Part shown: in pieces, positions 34,644 through 43,926 of the stretch
How positions within the stretch are numbered: the first letter of the stretch is position 1
Layout of the letters: each line of letters starts with the position of its first letter
Assembly (NCBI GenBank): GCA_040191315.1
Contig: JAWJLM010000008.1
Span: forward strand, 1 to 64,000
Source of the DNA: Bacillaceae bacterium S4-13-56
GTDB taxonomy: Bacteria; Bacillota; Bacilli; Bacillales; JAWJLM01
Direction of reading: 5' to 3'
DNA: 64,000 nucleotides
Made by a program: the position numbers and the translations under genes
The notes under the pieces: generated by a model
Told to the model about the DNA's origin: nothing
Seen by the model: the letters and a program-made list of their open reading frames with translations, nothing else
Database searches by the model: none

Positions 34644-35452
34644 TCAATTTTGGCAACCAGGACAAAAAAAGGTTTTTCTTGATGAAATCTTTTCTCTTAT
34701 AATCGTTGCCCCACATCTGTCACATTTTTCTCCCTTTCTGTTATAGACCTTAAAGTGTGGGACATATCCACCTGTGCGTTGATCACCAACAAAAAATAGT
34801 TCAGACATGTATCCCCCCTATTTGAAGCTTCCTTCAAAATATGTTGAATGGAAAGAAAAAGTTGTTTCACTTGCTCCGCGGTTAGCTCATTCATATTTTT
34901 CATTGGGAGAATTCTCGAGTGGAAACAAATTTCATCCGAATAACGATTACCAATCCCAGCTATAAATTGTTGATCAGTTAATGTTGTTTTCACCCTTCCT
35001 CTTTTTGATGATGCTTCTTGTAGAAATGTTTCGAGTGTAAAGGAAGGATCCAAAGGTTCGCGGCCTAAGTCTTTTAATTCATTTTCGGTAGCTTCTTGAG
35101 ATAATAGATGCAAATAGCCGAGCCTTAGACCAATAAAGTAAAGATGATAATCTCCAAAAGAAAGAGTTACTTGAGATGTTCGATTAGGCTTTTCTTCTTT
35201 TGTCCCATAAAACATGGAACCACCTAACATTAGATGAAGCAATAGGATCTTATTGTTTTCTAAATGGAAAAGGAGATGTTTAGCTCTTCTGGAAATAGAA
35301 ACAATTTTCTTTCCTAGCAGCATTGAGGTAAAGGAATGAGCGGGAACATTAATGGACTTCTCTCGTTCAATTGTGACATGAGTAATCGGTTGATTTATAA
35401 TTTGTTGTGAAAGTAGTATCTTATAATTTTCCATTTCGGGTAATTCTGGCAT
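34644..35452 (-). pseudogene. Fpg/Nei-family DNA glycosylase with one-base frameshift
   Basis: Starts MPELPEMENYKILLSQQI with the catalytic Pro2-Glu3. Family blocks KILLLHLMLGGSMFYG and QFIAGIGNRYSDEICF follow. At the G6 run near 34811-34816, one base short of frame, the reading frame leaves the gene. In the shifted frame the rest is intact: FVGDQRTGGYVPHFKV and a zinc finger C-x2-C...C-x2-C (CDRCGATII, FFCPGCQN), ending at the TGA at 34644. Either a real frameshift, slippage-prone phase variation, or an error in a homopolymer. Confidence 0.85.
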
Positions 35453-35458
35453 CCTCAT

Positions 35459-35832
35459 CCCACCTTATGTAGACCTCAGAGAAACTCTGAGGTTGTTTGA
35501 ATAAAAGTAAGAAAGCTAAATCTGTTTAGCTTTAGCAAAAAGACTTCAACGAATATTCTTCGGGGTTTTGCCTCGAGTAATTGCACTAAGGGAAGCTACT
35601 TAGACCTTCTTTGCGGAAACAAGTGCTTTTCTTGTTTCGAGGGGCAACCTATCGACTAGAGTCGGTTCCCTCCTCTCGATCGATAAGTCAACATCGATGA
35701 AGAATGTTCGGTTAAAAAAGCGACATCCTGAGCCTGCGATCATTCGGCCCACCGAAATGATTAGCAACGTCTACATACCCGCATCCTGTGGGCCTTACGT
35801 CGATGACCAAGGGAGATTATGCTTTTCTTACC
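35459..35832. other. Intergenic region with inverted repeat copy
   Basis: 370 bp without a gene. The first part has stem-loops (AGACCTCAGAG/CTCTGAGGTT, likely an fpg-side terminator at about 35470-35495). The rest is repeat DNA. Confidence 0.6.
35560..35832 (-). repeat. Dispersed repeat type A, copy 2 (inverted)
   Basis: 35648-35698 is nearly identical in reverse complement to part of 28931-29086 (CCTATCGACTAGAGTCGGTT and onward). It ends TTACGTCGATGACCAAGGG, mirroring the CATCGACGTAAGG of copy 1. About 100 bp in the middle (35700-35790) has no match in copy 1. Confidence 0.8.
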
Positions 35833-36078
35833 TTATAGTCCACCACAATATTTCCCTGCTTGCTGATAAATAATTTGATCCCTTTCTCCCCCATCAGCTA
35901 ACTCTTCTGCAAATGGATGGTTGGGATTCTCTCTTAAATATTCATTTTCACCTGGTGCAAAATTGTCTTGTTGCAAACTAAATTCCTCTATCCCAGGATG
36001 TTTTGTTTTTTCTTGAATTTCTGGAATTTCAATTTTTTCAATTTCTTTCTCAAACGGCTTTGTTTTCTCACTCACCAT
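35833..36078 (-). CDS. Hypothetical small acidic protein
   Basis: 81 aa, rich in Glu and Lys, beginning MVSEKTKPFEKEIEKIEIPE with a C-terminal NPNHPFAEELADGGERDQII. AAGGAGGAGT precedes the ATG. Probably cotranscribed with the 41-codon gene just upstream. Not recognised; perhaps spore-associated given its size and neighbours. Confidence 0.6.
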   Translation of the reverse strand: MVSEKTKPFEKEIEKIEIPEIQEKTKHPGIEEFSLQQDNFAPGENEYLRENPNHPFAEELADGGERDQIIYQQAGKYCGGL

Positions 36079-36090
36079 GACTCCTCCTTA

Positions 36091-36216
36091 TTATCTTTTG
36101 GACTTAGGACGATTGTGCTTGGAACGGTTAAAAAGTTCTCCACCTTCTGGTAAGCTTTCCTTCGGAGTTTGATTATTAGTTAATGCCGCATTTTCTTGAC
36201 CATGTCTTTTTTTCAT
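36091..36216 (-). CDS. Very small basic protein, 41 aa
   Basis: Not an obvious call by length, but a strong GGAGGAGGG ribosome site precedes the ATG at 36216 and the frame ends in TAA 12 bp before the next gene's start. Product begins MKKRHGQENAALTNN and ends SKHNRPKSKR. Size, charge and position between other small genes suggest a small acid-soluble spore-type protein, but I do not recognise the family. Confidence 0.6.
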   Translation of the reverse strand: MKKRHGQENAALTNNQTPKESLPEGGELFNRSKHNRPKSKR

Positions 36217-36283
36217 AAATAAATCCCTCCTCCTTGTTATTTTGCGAGGAATTTTATATGCTAGTCAGGAAAAATCAAACAAA

Positions 36284-36478
36284 CTAATCTAAATCATGAT
36301 TAATTAAATATTCATCAACAAGGTGCTCAATCTGATCATGTTCAGGAAATTCACCATGAAAAGAAAAGATAATTTCTTCCACGAACTCTCCATTATGATA
36401 GACATGTACAGCTCCCTTTTGTTGAATTACACTAAACTCCGGTTCAAAACGATACCCGCTTCTTTCAATAGCACCCAT
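36284..36478 (-). CDS. YbxH-like small protein
   Basis: 64 aa. Opening MGAIERSGYRFEPEFSVIQQ and GAVHVYHNGEFVEEIIFSF look like the Bacillus YbxH family, which in B. subtilis lies next to csgA; here csgA is 13 kb away. Function unknown, probably sporulation-related. AGGAGG precedes the start. Confidence 0.65.
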   Translation of the reverse strand: MGAIERSGYRFEPEFSVIQQKGAVHVYHNGEFVEEIIFSFHGEFPEHDQIEHLVDEYLINHDLD

Positions 36479-36587
36479 AGGAATCCTCCTGTTAAGTTAA
36501 CGAATTTCGAAATACAATATAGTAAATAGTTCACCTATAGTTTGTGCAGAAAATATTCGTATAACCTCTAAAAAAGGAAGATGTCGT

Positions 36588-37280
36588 TTGAATAAAGAAT
36601 ATTTGTTTCAACACACCATTTATCATGTTATTACTGGTTCAACTGTGTATGGGTTAAGAATAACCACTTCTGATCAGGATGAAAAAGCGATAGTATTATT
36701 GCCTCTCAAAGAAATTATCCAACTAGGGAAAGAATGGGAAACGAGTGTTTTTCACGAACCTGATTTAGAATTTCATTCTTTAAAAAAATTCATGAATCTT
36801 ATGCTCTCCCAAAATCCAACTGTACTTGAGCTTTTATTTGTTCCGGAATCCTTTATTTTAAAACAAACTGACTATGGGGAAATGTTAAGAAACCAACGCT
36901 ATTCATTCTTATCAAAAAAGTGTTATTTCACTTTTGGTGGATATGCGAAAGACCAATTAATGAGGATAAAAAAGAATCAAAAAGTTAAATCTGAACAAAA
37001 TCTTTATAAACACGCCATGCATTTGACAAGACTTTTGTTGATGGGAATTGAAATCCTTCAAGAAGGGGAGCTTATTGTAAATAGACAAAAGGATTATAAA
37101 TTGTTAATAGATATTAGAAATGGAGAAGTTTCTTGGATAGAATTTTTTAAATTTATAGATGATTTATTTTTAAAATTAGAAAAAGCCAACAATCAAAGTA
37201 TTCTACCCGAAAATCCGGATCTAAAGAAAGCTAATGACCTGTATTTTTCGATCGTGAAAGAGTATTTTCACTTAAAATAA
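36588..37280 (+). CDS. Nucleotidyltransferase-superfamily protein (RlaP-like)
   Basis: 230 aa, TTG start with AAAGGAAG upstream. The pol-beta-type core is recognisable as ITGSTVYGLRITTSDQDEKA, carrying the GS and the DxD pair, followed by FHSLKKFMNLMLSQNPTVLE, as in the predicted RNA-ligase-associated nucleotidyltransferases (PF10127, from memory). It probably transfers a nucleotide to RNA or protein; the target is unknown. No ligase gene is adjacent. Confidence 0.8.
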   Translation: MNKEYLFQHTIYHVITGSTVYGLRITTSDQDEKAIVLLPLKEIIQLGKEWETSVFHEPDLEFHSLKKFMNLMLSQNPTVLELLFVPESFILKQTDYGEMLRNQRYSFLSKKCYFTFGGYAKDQLMRIKKNQKVKSEQNLYKHAMHLTRLLLMGIEILQEGELIVNRQKDYKLLIDIRNGEVSWIEFFKFIDDLFLKLEKANNQSILPENPDLKKANDLYFSIVKEYFHLK

Positions 37281-37306
37281 AAAATGTGCCAGGATATGGC
37301 ACATTT
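37281..37306 (+). terminator. Terminator
   Basis: ATGTGCC-AGGATAT-GGCACAT with A-run upstream and TTT following, between converging genes, so likely bidirectional. Confidence 0.8.
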
Positions 37307-37311
37307 GGTGT

Positions 37312-37521
37312 TTAAAGGTTATTGTACTGTTGCATAATTTCATCCTCAGCAATTTCTTCATTAGCTGCCTCAAGATGTTCATGTTCATCAACAGAGTCTC
37401 CCTCCAGGCGATCTGGAGTCGTCCATGGCACATTAGATGACAATCCTGCTCTAATCCCTATACTCCCTTTATTATTGGTTTGGGTTGGTACTTCGAATTT
37501 TTTCTTTTGTTTTTCACTCAT
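37312..37521 (-). CDS. Hypothetical small acidic protein
   Basis: 69 aa: a Lys-rich start (MSEKQKKKFEVPTQ), a Pro/Thr patch and an acidic helical end (EHEHLEAANEEIAEDEIM). GAGGTGAG precedes it. Reminiscent of small spore proteins but not assigned. Confidence 0.55.
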   Translation of the reverse strand: MSEKQKKKFEVPTQTNNKGSIGIRAGLSSNVPWTTPDRLEGDSVDEHEHLEAANEEIAEDEIMQQYNNL

Positions 37522-37551
37522 ATAGTCTCACCTCTTACTTAGTATTGCCTT

Positions 37552-39051
37552 TTACATATCATTCATGTAATCACTGATTAGAAATTGTAAGAAGCGATCT
37601 TCAAACTCTTTTGCTTCATCTTCATCCAAAACATTGTTCACTATTATAGAAAAGATGATGGATTTACCATTAGGGACCTCTAAATAGCCTGAGAGTGAAC
37701 TAACAGTAGTTAACGTTCCCGTCTTTGCCGAAACCATAAAATCTTGTGGGAGGTCGTTCATTCTAAATCGGAGAGTTCCACCAAGCATTCGGTCAGGATT
37801 TCCTGCGATAGGAAGCGAATTTCTAAATTCGGTAAACCAAGTCTTGTCTTGAATGTGAAAAAGGAAGTTTGTGATTTCGTTTGGTGGAATCAGATTAGCT
37901 TGTGATAATCCTGATCCATCTCTTAATTGAATGATATCTGTATCAAGTTCCATCTTTTTTAACCAATCATCGACAACCTCAAGACCATTTTCCCAGCTAC
38001 CTTCCCCTTTTTCTACCTTTCCCATTTCTTTAACAAGGGTCTCGGCATGCCCGTTATTACTCAGTTTCATAAATGGAATAAGAAGTTCTTTTAATGGAAT
38101 GGACTGACTCTCATAAATTATTTTAGATTCTTTTGGGACAATACCTGTTTTTATTTCTCCTTCCACAGAGATTCCATACTCTTGTAATATCTCCTTAAAT
38201 ACAAAAGCGGTATATTTTGCTGGATCCCAGACTGATATCCAATCCCTGCTTCGACCTACATCAGCAGGGATTTTACCGGTGATTTCAACGGTATTCTCCC
38301 CATGCTTCCGATGTATGGTAATTGTATTCTCCTTCCCTTTTTCAACAGTAGATGCGTCGTTAATGACTTTAATATAATCTGTTGAGGGAAATAGAAAGAT
38401 TTTGGGAGAATCTCCCACAGCATCTCCTGGAAAGACATCGACTATAATGGTTCCTGCATCATAATCTTTTGTTGGGGATAAAGTAAGTGCAGAAATTTGA
38501 GCTCCATAATAAGTCTCTTCATCCTCCCAAACCAAATCCTTCGAATAACGAACATCATCATACCAGTGATCATCCCCTATTAAATTTCCCTCTATCGTAT
38601 GAACTCCTTTTTCTGATAAAGCTTTCGCAAACTCCTCAAGGTCAGATGGTCGTAGAGTAACATCGCCCATCCCTACTAAATATAAATCACCTTTCAGACT
38701 CCCTCGTGTTATTTCACTATCCGTTTTAAGCATGGTTCGAAAAGTATAATCCTCACCTAAAACATCAAGTGCAGATGCTGCAGTAATCAGTTTTAAATTG
38801 GATGCAGGTCTAAAGGGTATTTCTCCATTTTTTTCATATATTAGCTCACCAGTTTGACTATCCCTCAAACTAATTCCAACCATTGAGTTTTTTACTAACT
38901 CATCTTGTAAAAGAAAATTTTCAATTTTGTTAGTAATGGACGATTGGTTAGTAATAGGTGCCTGGCTATTATTTGCTTCGACAAAAGGAAATCCGCCCAC
39001 TAAGAGTACACCAAGTAAAAGAAAACCTTTAATCATCTGGTATTTTTTCAT
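37552..39051 (-). CDS. dacC: D-alanyl-D-alanine carboxypeptidase/endopeptidase PBP4 (DacC/DacB, peptidase S13)
   Basis: About 499 aa with a signal peptide (MIKGFLLLGVLLVGGFPFVEA). S13 motifs are SxxK at FRPASNLKLITAASALDVLG, SxN at LSNNGHAETLVKEM and KTG in VSAKTGTLTTVSSLSGYL. It trims or cleaves peptidoglycan cross-bridges outside the membrane. ATG at 39051 is chosen (AAAGGTGGA upstream). B. subtilis DacC is expressed in stationary phase; no promoter was called here. Confidence 0.92.
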   Translation of the reverse strand: MKKYQMIKGFLLLGVLLVGGFPFVEANNSQAPITNQSSITNKIENFLLQDELVKNSMVGISLRDSQTGELIYEKNGEIPFRPASNLKLITAASALDVLGEDYTFRTMLKTDSEITRGSLKGDLYLVGMGDVTLRPSDLEEFAKALSEKGVHTIEGNLIGDDHWYDDVRYSKDLVWEDEETYYGAQISALTLSPTKDYDAGTIIVDVFPGDAVGDSPKIFLFPSTDYIKVINDASTVEKGKENTITIHRKHGENTVEITGKIPADVGRSRDWISVWDPAKYTAFVFKEILQEYGISVEGEIKTGIVPKESKIIYESQSIPLKELLIPFMKLSNNGHAETLVKEMGKVEKGEGSWENGLEVVDDWLKKMELDTDIIQLRDGSGLSQANLIPPNEITNFLFHIQDKTWFTEFRNSLPIAGNPDRMLGGTLRFRMNDLPQDFMVSAKTGTLTTVSSLSGYLEVPNGKSIIFSIIVNNVLDEDEAKEFEDRFLQFLISDYMNDM

Positions 39052-39159
39052 TATATTCCACCTTTTACACCTCATGAAAATTTGTATATTAAAACATATT
39101 CTTCATTATTACTCATCTACCCTTTTTTATAATTGTGGATAAAAAAATTAGAACGTCTT

Positions 39160-39645
39160 CTATATTGAAAACGTTCCTTTTTTAGTGAAGTGTTCTCCAC
39201 GGTCAAGGATAAAATCCTTCGGAAATACAAAAGCAAAACTACTATCTTTTAGATTCCTTCCTGTTATGTCTACTCCTTCTCCATACCAGAAGGCTTGCCA
39301 AATAAACTTGGAACAATAATTATTTGACATTCTTTTAAGATTCCATGTGAAAATGTATCGTGTAACTTGATGAATGTTCTCTAGTGCCCATTTAGAGGCG
39401 CCATTTACCGATAATAAATTCGGACGTAAGACATGAAGCTGATCTCCTTGGATATGCCTTCTGCTGTAACGCTCTAGGGAATCGATATGTCCATTGGGTT
39501 TAACTTGATTCACATGAAATACATTGTCATTAGGACCTATGAAAGCCAAATGACCTACTAGTAATGTCCCTCTATTTATCTTATAGGAATATAAAAGATC
39601 TCCTTCTTTGATAGTAATAGATGTATTAGGATAGTACTTTTTCAC
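39160..39645 (-). CDS. YiiX/NlpC-P60-like cysteine hydrolase
   Basis: 161 aa with the order of the permuted papain-fold family: LLVGHLAFIGPNDNVFHVNQ carries a His, and NNYCSKFIWQAFWYGEGVDI a Cys with surrounding YCS motif. No signal peptide. Possible peptidase or amidase. It lies 45 bp downstream of the flavodoxin gene, same strand. Confidence 0.7.
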   Translation of the reverse strand: MKKYYPNTSITIKEGDLLYSYKINRGTLLVGHLAFIGPNDNVFHVNQVKPNGHIDSLERYSRRHIQGDQLHVLRPNLLSVNGASKWALENIHQVTRYIFTWNLKRMSNNYCSKFIWQAFWYGEGVDITGRNLKDSSFAFVFPKDFILDRGEHFTKKGTFSI

Positions 39646-39693
39646 TTTAACACCTCGGTTAAATCTTTATAATTTCCCTATAATTAGACTAGT

Positions 39694-40206
39694 TTATACC
39701 TGATGTATTATTTCGTAGTTCTTGTTGAATTTTTCTGCAAAAGAAAATATTTCATCTTCATTCAACATAAACGTATCCTCAGAAACGCCGCTTATTTTTT
39801 TAACAATCTTTTTCTCAACAAAATTCATTTTACTAACTAAAAACTCGCCTCCAAATAAACTTGTTGCAACTGCATGTTTTCGTAATTCTTCCGGAAATGC
39901 TGCTTCAAATTGTTGAGTCGCTATTTCACCTGTTCTCATACAACAGAGAAATAACCCAACATTCTTCAACAATAAAGAGGACAGATTGGACTTTACAAAT
40001 TGTTTTACCTTTCCCTGAATATTGCCAGCGTGAATAGACCCTCCAATAATAATATTATCATAGAGAGAAACATCTAAATGGGTGTCCATTTCTTTCTTTT
40101 CCTTTAGATCTGCAACAATAATTTCACCGGAAATTTTTGACGCTAGTAATTTTACAGCTTTTGCAGTTGTCCCGTGCGACGAACAATAAACAATAAGCGT
40201 ATACAT
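39694..40206 (-). CDS. Flavodoxin-domain protein (HemG-like)
   Basis: 170 aa with an FMN-binding loop (YCSSHGTTAKAVKLLASK) and DNIIIGGSIHAGNIQGKVKQ, as in menaquinone-dependent protoporphyrinogen oxidase HemG and other flavodoxin-domain enzymes. Haem genes are not adjacent. ATG at 40206 follows GGAGGTCTG; an upstream in-frame start at 40251 lacks a site. Confidence 0.8.
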   Translation of the reverse strand: MYTLIVYCSSHGTTAKAVKLLASKISGEIIVADLKEKKEMDTHLDVSLYDNIIIGGSIHAGNIQGKVKQFVKSNLSSLLLKNVGLFLCCMRTGEIATQQFEAAFPEELRKHAVATSLFGGEFLVSKMNFVEKKIVKKISGVSEDTFMLNEDEIFSFAEKFNKNYEIIHQV

Positions 40207-40332
40207 AACAGACCTCCGATTCCTTTCAAATTTTACATAATGAAGAATCAATTTCTAGTCAATTTATTATGTAGTCAAGCCGGATGAAAAATCACAAACT
40301 TTTTTCAACAATTTTCTGACATTTTTAATTAG

Positions 40333-40360
40333 AAAACCAAGCAGAAAATTTGCTTGGTCT
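40333..40360 (-). terminator. Terminator of the CvfB gene
   Basis: Minus-strand CCAAGCA-AATTTTC-TGCTTGG followed by TTTTCT. Confidence 0.85.
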
Positions 40361-40366
40361 AATGTT

Positions 40367-41227
40367 CTATTTCATATTCTTTAGTATCGTTTTCCCATTA
40401 ACTTGCTCAACTTTTCCTTCTTTCATTAACCGTCCCAAAGCTCTCTTAAAAGCCGATTTACTCAATTGAAAAAAGTCATTAATTAATTCTGGATCACTTT
40501 TGTCTGACAATGGCATTTCTCCACCGTTTTCTCTAATAAAAGATAATATTGTTTCTGCATCTTCGTATAGTCTTTCATGCTTTAGAGGGAGGAGAGAAAT
40601 ATTAATGGTCCCATCTTCATGTACAGCAATCGTTCTACCGCTAACCCATTCACCCATTCGAGGCTCTCTCGTTCGCTCAGAAGGATGAATAAACCCTCTA
40701 ATTCCCTGTTCTGTGATTATAAATGAACCTGTTTTAGTGGCCCTGTAGACCCGTCCTTCAATCTTTTTGTTTAAGATAGAAATTTGTGCATGGTCTCTTT
40801 CCTGGTTAATCATTTCTTCATTTACTGGAACAGCAAGAAGCCTTCCCTTCTTGTCTATATCTAAACATACAAACAACTCATCACCAGGAATAGGCCAAAC
40901 CTCCTCATATAGAGGTAAATCATCCTTTGATACTAAAATTTCCTTTTGAATGCCTATATTAACAAACACCCCAAGATTAGAAACCTTTTCAACAACCTTT
41001 GCCCAATCATATATATTGAATTGAATCTCAGGTATTGCCATAGTACCAACGGTTTGCCCTTTTTTATCCTGATAAAGAAATACATCGACTTCTTTTCCTT
41101 CTTCTAGACTCTCGGTAGCCTCGTTGTGATGTAATAACACCTCGGTCTCTCCATCACTTAAGACATATCCGCTCTCCATTTTTCTTTTAACTATCAGATT
41201 TTCTACTGTTCCTACTTGTAAAGTCAT
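40367..41227 (-). CDS. cvfB: CvfB-like S1-domain RNA-binding protein
   Basis: 286 aa. Three S1-like domains in tandem (for instance VVEKVSNLGVFVNIGIQKEI and ITEQGIRGFIHPSERTREPR) and a winged-helix end (FFQLSKSAFKRALGRLMKEG). Matches the CvfB/YitL family, which binds RNA and affects virulence factor expression in staphylococci. GGGGTAG precedes the ATG. Confidence 0.88.
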   Translation of the reverse strand: MTLQVGTVENLIVKRKMESGYVLSDGETEVLLHHNEATESLEEGKEVDVFLYQDKKGQTVGTMAIPEIQFNIYDWAKVVEKVSNLGVFVNIGIQKEILVSKDDLPLYEEVWPIPGDELFVCLDIDKKGRLLAVPVNEEMINQERDHAQISILNKKIEGRVYRATKTGSFIITEQGIRGFIHPSERTREPRMGEWVSGRTIAVHEDGTINISLLPLKHERLYEDAETILSFIRENGGEMPLSDKSDPELINDFFQLSKSAFKRALGRLMKEGKVEQVNGKTILKNMK

Positions 41228-41362
41228 TTTACTACCCCTTTTGAACTTAACATTCTTGTCCTACCGACCATTATACAGAAGTTCGTTATTTTTAAAAAAC
41301 AACCATTCTTAAAAAATAAGAAGGACTGTCTACATTATTTTAGTTCAATAGTGCTGTAAAAT

Positions 41363-42544
41363 CTACTTCCTTATCTTATGAAATGCTTGATCTAAGTCCT
41401 GAATGAGGTCCTCAATATCCTCTATACCTGCTGAATATCTTATGAGCCCTTCTGGTATTCCCATTGCAGCTCTTTCTTCAGGCGTGCACTCTACATGACT
41501 TGTGGTTCTGGATGGCCCAACTATTGTTTCGACTGATCCTAAATTTGCAGCACGGTTTGCAAATGTAAGCTCTGGTAAAAAACCTTGAAGAGCATCAACT
41601 CCCCCTTTTATGGAAAAGCTTAACATCCCTCCGAAACCATTCATTTGTCCTTTTGCAATTTCATGACCAGGATGATCTGGTAAACCTGGATAAAATACAT
41701 TTTCTACAAGATCCACAGTTTTTAAATATTTCGCAACATCCATAGCATTTTGATTCTGCTGTTGAATTCTTAACTTGAGAGTTTTCATTCCCCTCAGCAA
41801 CAAATAGGCAGCCATAGGGCCTAAGGTTGCACCGTTGATTTCACGGTAATGGTAAATCTGATCAACTAATTCTTTGCTTCCGCAAACACTCCCTCCCAAG
41901 GCATCTGCGTGCCCTCCTAAAAACTTTGTAGCACTATGAATGACCAAATCCGCTCCAAGTTCTAGAGGATTTTGGTTAATAGGGGTAGCAAAAGTGTTGT
42001 CAACTATTACAATCGCCCCTTCTTCTTTCCCTATTTGAGCCATCCTTACGATGTCTGTAATCTTTACTGTTGGATTGGTTGGAGATTCTAAATATAAGAC
42101 ACCGCAACCTTTTTTTATCTCCTTTTCCAACTGTTCATGATTCCCCGTATCACACAGGGCTACATCTACTTTTTGCTTTGGGAGAAATTCCGTAAAAATT
42201 TTATTAGTTCCACCATATGTGTCTTTAATAGATACAATCCTATCCCCTGGGAATAAGAAAGTATTTAGCGTATTACTTATGGCAGCCATTCCAGTAGAAA
42301 AACTGGTACAAGCTTCTGCTCCCTCAAGTAACCGTATTTTTTCTTCAAATGCTTCTACAGTTGGATTTGTATTTCTACCATAAATATGACCATCTTTTTT
42401 ACCAATTGCGACATCATACCACTGATCCATGTCGTCGTATCCATAAGAAACGCTGTGAACTACTGGTACTTGTGTTGCTCCAAAGGCAAGGTAATTTTTT
42501 TCTCCTGCCCACACAGTTTTTGTCCCCATTTTGACTTGATCCAT
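41363..42544 (-). CDS. Cys/Met-metabolism PLP enzyme (cystathionine gamma-synthase/lyase or methionine gamma-lyase type)
   Basis: 393 aa, fold-type I PLP enzyme with the Schiff-base Lys in IHSATKFLGGHADALGGSV and a C-terminal RYSAGIEDIEDLIQDL. The exact reaction cannot be settled by motifs alone. It lies 15 bp downstream of the M24-family gene and under the PucR-linked locus, not next to methionine genes. That suggests catabolism of a sulphur or hydroxy amino acid rather than Met biosynthesis (inference). Confidence 0.85.
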   Translation of the reverse strand: MDQVKMGTKTVWAGEKNYLAFGATQVPVVHSVSYGYDDMDQWYDVAIGKKDGHIYGRNTNPTVEAFEEKIRLLEGAEACTSFSTGMAAISNTLNTFLFPGDRIVSIKDTYGGTNKIFTEFLPKQKVDVALCDTGNHEQLEKEIKKGCGVLYLESPTNPTVKITDIVRMAQIGKEEGAIVIVDNTFATPINQNPLELGADLVIHSATKFLGGHADALGGSVCGSKELVDQIYHYREINGATLGPMAAYLLLRGMKTLKLRIQQQNQNAMDVAKYLKTVDLVENVFYPGLPDHPGHEIAKGQMNGFGGMLSFSIKGGVDALQGFLPELTFANRAANLGSVETIVGPSRTTSHVECTPEERAAMGIPEGLIRYSAGIEDIEDLIQDLDQAFHKIRK

Positions 42545-42559
42545 TTCATTTCCCCCTAT

Positions 42560-43759
42560 CTAACTAATTTTATCTCCCTGATTCCACTCCTCACTTAGAA
42601 GTAACTTTTTAGGTAGGTGAGTAAATGTTTCAACACCATGTTCAGTTACACGAAAAGTCTCACTAATTTCCATTCCGTGATTCTCAAACCACAGGGCTGG
42701 AATCAAATGAAAGGTCATGTTTGGTTCTAAAATAGTGAAATCCCCTTTTCTAAGACTTGCTGTTCGTTCCCCCCAGTCAGGAGGGTAGTTAAGTCCCACT
42801 GAGTATCCGATTCTAGATTCTTTTTCCAGGCCATACTTTTGGATAGAATGTCTCCACGTTTCTTCTAATTCATGACAAGTTACTCCTGGTGTAACCCTAT
42901 CTAACACCTTTTGAATTCCTTCAGATACAACTGAAGACAGCCATTGAAGTTGTTTTGAAGGTGGACCAATTGAGACTGTTCTGGCCATAGGTACATGATA
43001 ACGTTTATAGCATCCGGATAATTCAATAATGGCTGCATCTCCATGGTTTAACTTTCTTTCTGTCCATGTTTGGTGAGGTTGACCAATCTGTTCTCCTGAA
43101 GGTAGGAGCGGTACAATCGCTGGGTAATCCCCCGCCATTCCCTCCCTTTCTTTTAATAGATGATAATAAATGACTGCTCCAACATCGCACTCGCTTGTTC
43201 CGTCCTTCATTATTTGTATTCCTTTTGTCATAGCTGTTTCCGTAAATAGAGCAGCCTTTTTCATCATGTTAATTTCATGTTCAGATTTAATTAAACGTAT
43301 TTTATTAACAATAAGACTGGCGTCTTTTATCAAAGCATTAGGTAAACCAGTCTTTAACCGTTCAAACGCTCTTACTGAGAAATAAAAGCTTTCCATTTCT
43401 ATGCCTATATTCCGATCTCCTTGACTAATTTGTATAAGAAATTCTGCAACGAAATCCATAGGGTGCTTATTTAATGCATGAACATAATGATCTGGATATG
43501 AAATCACGTAATCATCATGAATCCACGTCGTTGCTTTGGCCCCTCTTGCATCTAAATAACGTCCTATCCAAAGAGGCTGAGGCTCATCAATGATTACAAC
43601 CACCATTTGATCGACATAAAATGACCAAGCATCATATCCAGTTAAATAATTCATATTCGCAGGATCTGATACGAGAAGGACTTCTATTCCAAGACACTCC
43701 ATTTCTTTCTTGGTCTTTTGCAATCGAGTTTGATACTCCTCTAAATCAAAAGCCAGCAT
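42560..43759 (-). CDS. M24/creatinase-like peptidase, ectoine-hydrolase (DoeA)-like
   Basis: About 399 aa. The segment NMNYLTGYDAWSFYVDQMVV and RIGYSVGLNYPPDWGERT resemble the DoeA/EutD ectoine hydrolases, and the pita-bread C-terminal domain has MTFHLIPALWFENHGMEISE. Several metal-ligand positions of true aminopeptidase P are absent, as in creatinase. ATG at 43759 is preferred (GAGGTGAAT upstream). If ectoine hydrolase, DoeB/C/D partners are not in this operon, so the assignment is tentative. Confidence 0.72.
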   Translation of the reverse strand: MLAFDLEEYQTRLQKTKKEMECLGIEVLLVSDPANMNYLTGYDAWSFYVDQMVVVIIDEPQPLWIGRYLDARGAKATTWIHDDYVISYPDHYVHALNKHPMDFVAEFLIQISQGDRNIGIEMESFYFSVRAFERLKTGLPNALIKDASLIVNKIRLIKSEHEINMMKKAALFTETAMTKGIQIMKDGTSECDVGAVIYYHLLKEREGMAGDYPAIVPLLPSGEQIGQPHQTWTERKLNHGDAAIIELSGCYKRYHVPMARTVSIGPPSKQLQWLSSVVSEGIQKVLDRVTPGVTCHELEETWRHSIQKYGLEKESRIGYSVGLNYPPDWGERTASLRKGDFTILEPNMTFHLIPALWFENHGMEISETFRVTEHGVETFTHLPKKLLLSEEWNQGDKIS

Positions 43760-43884
43760 TACATTCACCTCTTTTTCAGAATATTATAACTAGTTGATAT
43801 CTATATTGTATCGTAATATATAAACTTACATAATGTTCAATATGTATGAAAATTGTCGTCTATTTTTTATACAATTTTTCCAAC

Positions 43885-43919
43885 AAAAAAAGGTACAAAT
43901 CTGATTAAATTCATACCTT
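43885..43919 (-). terminator. Terminator of pucR-like gene
   Basis: Minus-strand AAGGTA...TACCTT stem with TTTTTTT, just after the regulator gene's stop. Confidence 0.7.
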
Positions 43920-43926
43920 GTTTTAT

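Noticed and set aside
41363..42544. SAM or T-box riboswitch before the Met/Cys PLP gene.
   Set aside because: The gene lies 15 bp after the M24 gene and has no leader long enough for one.
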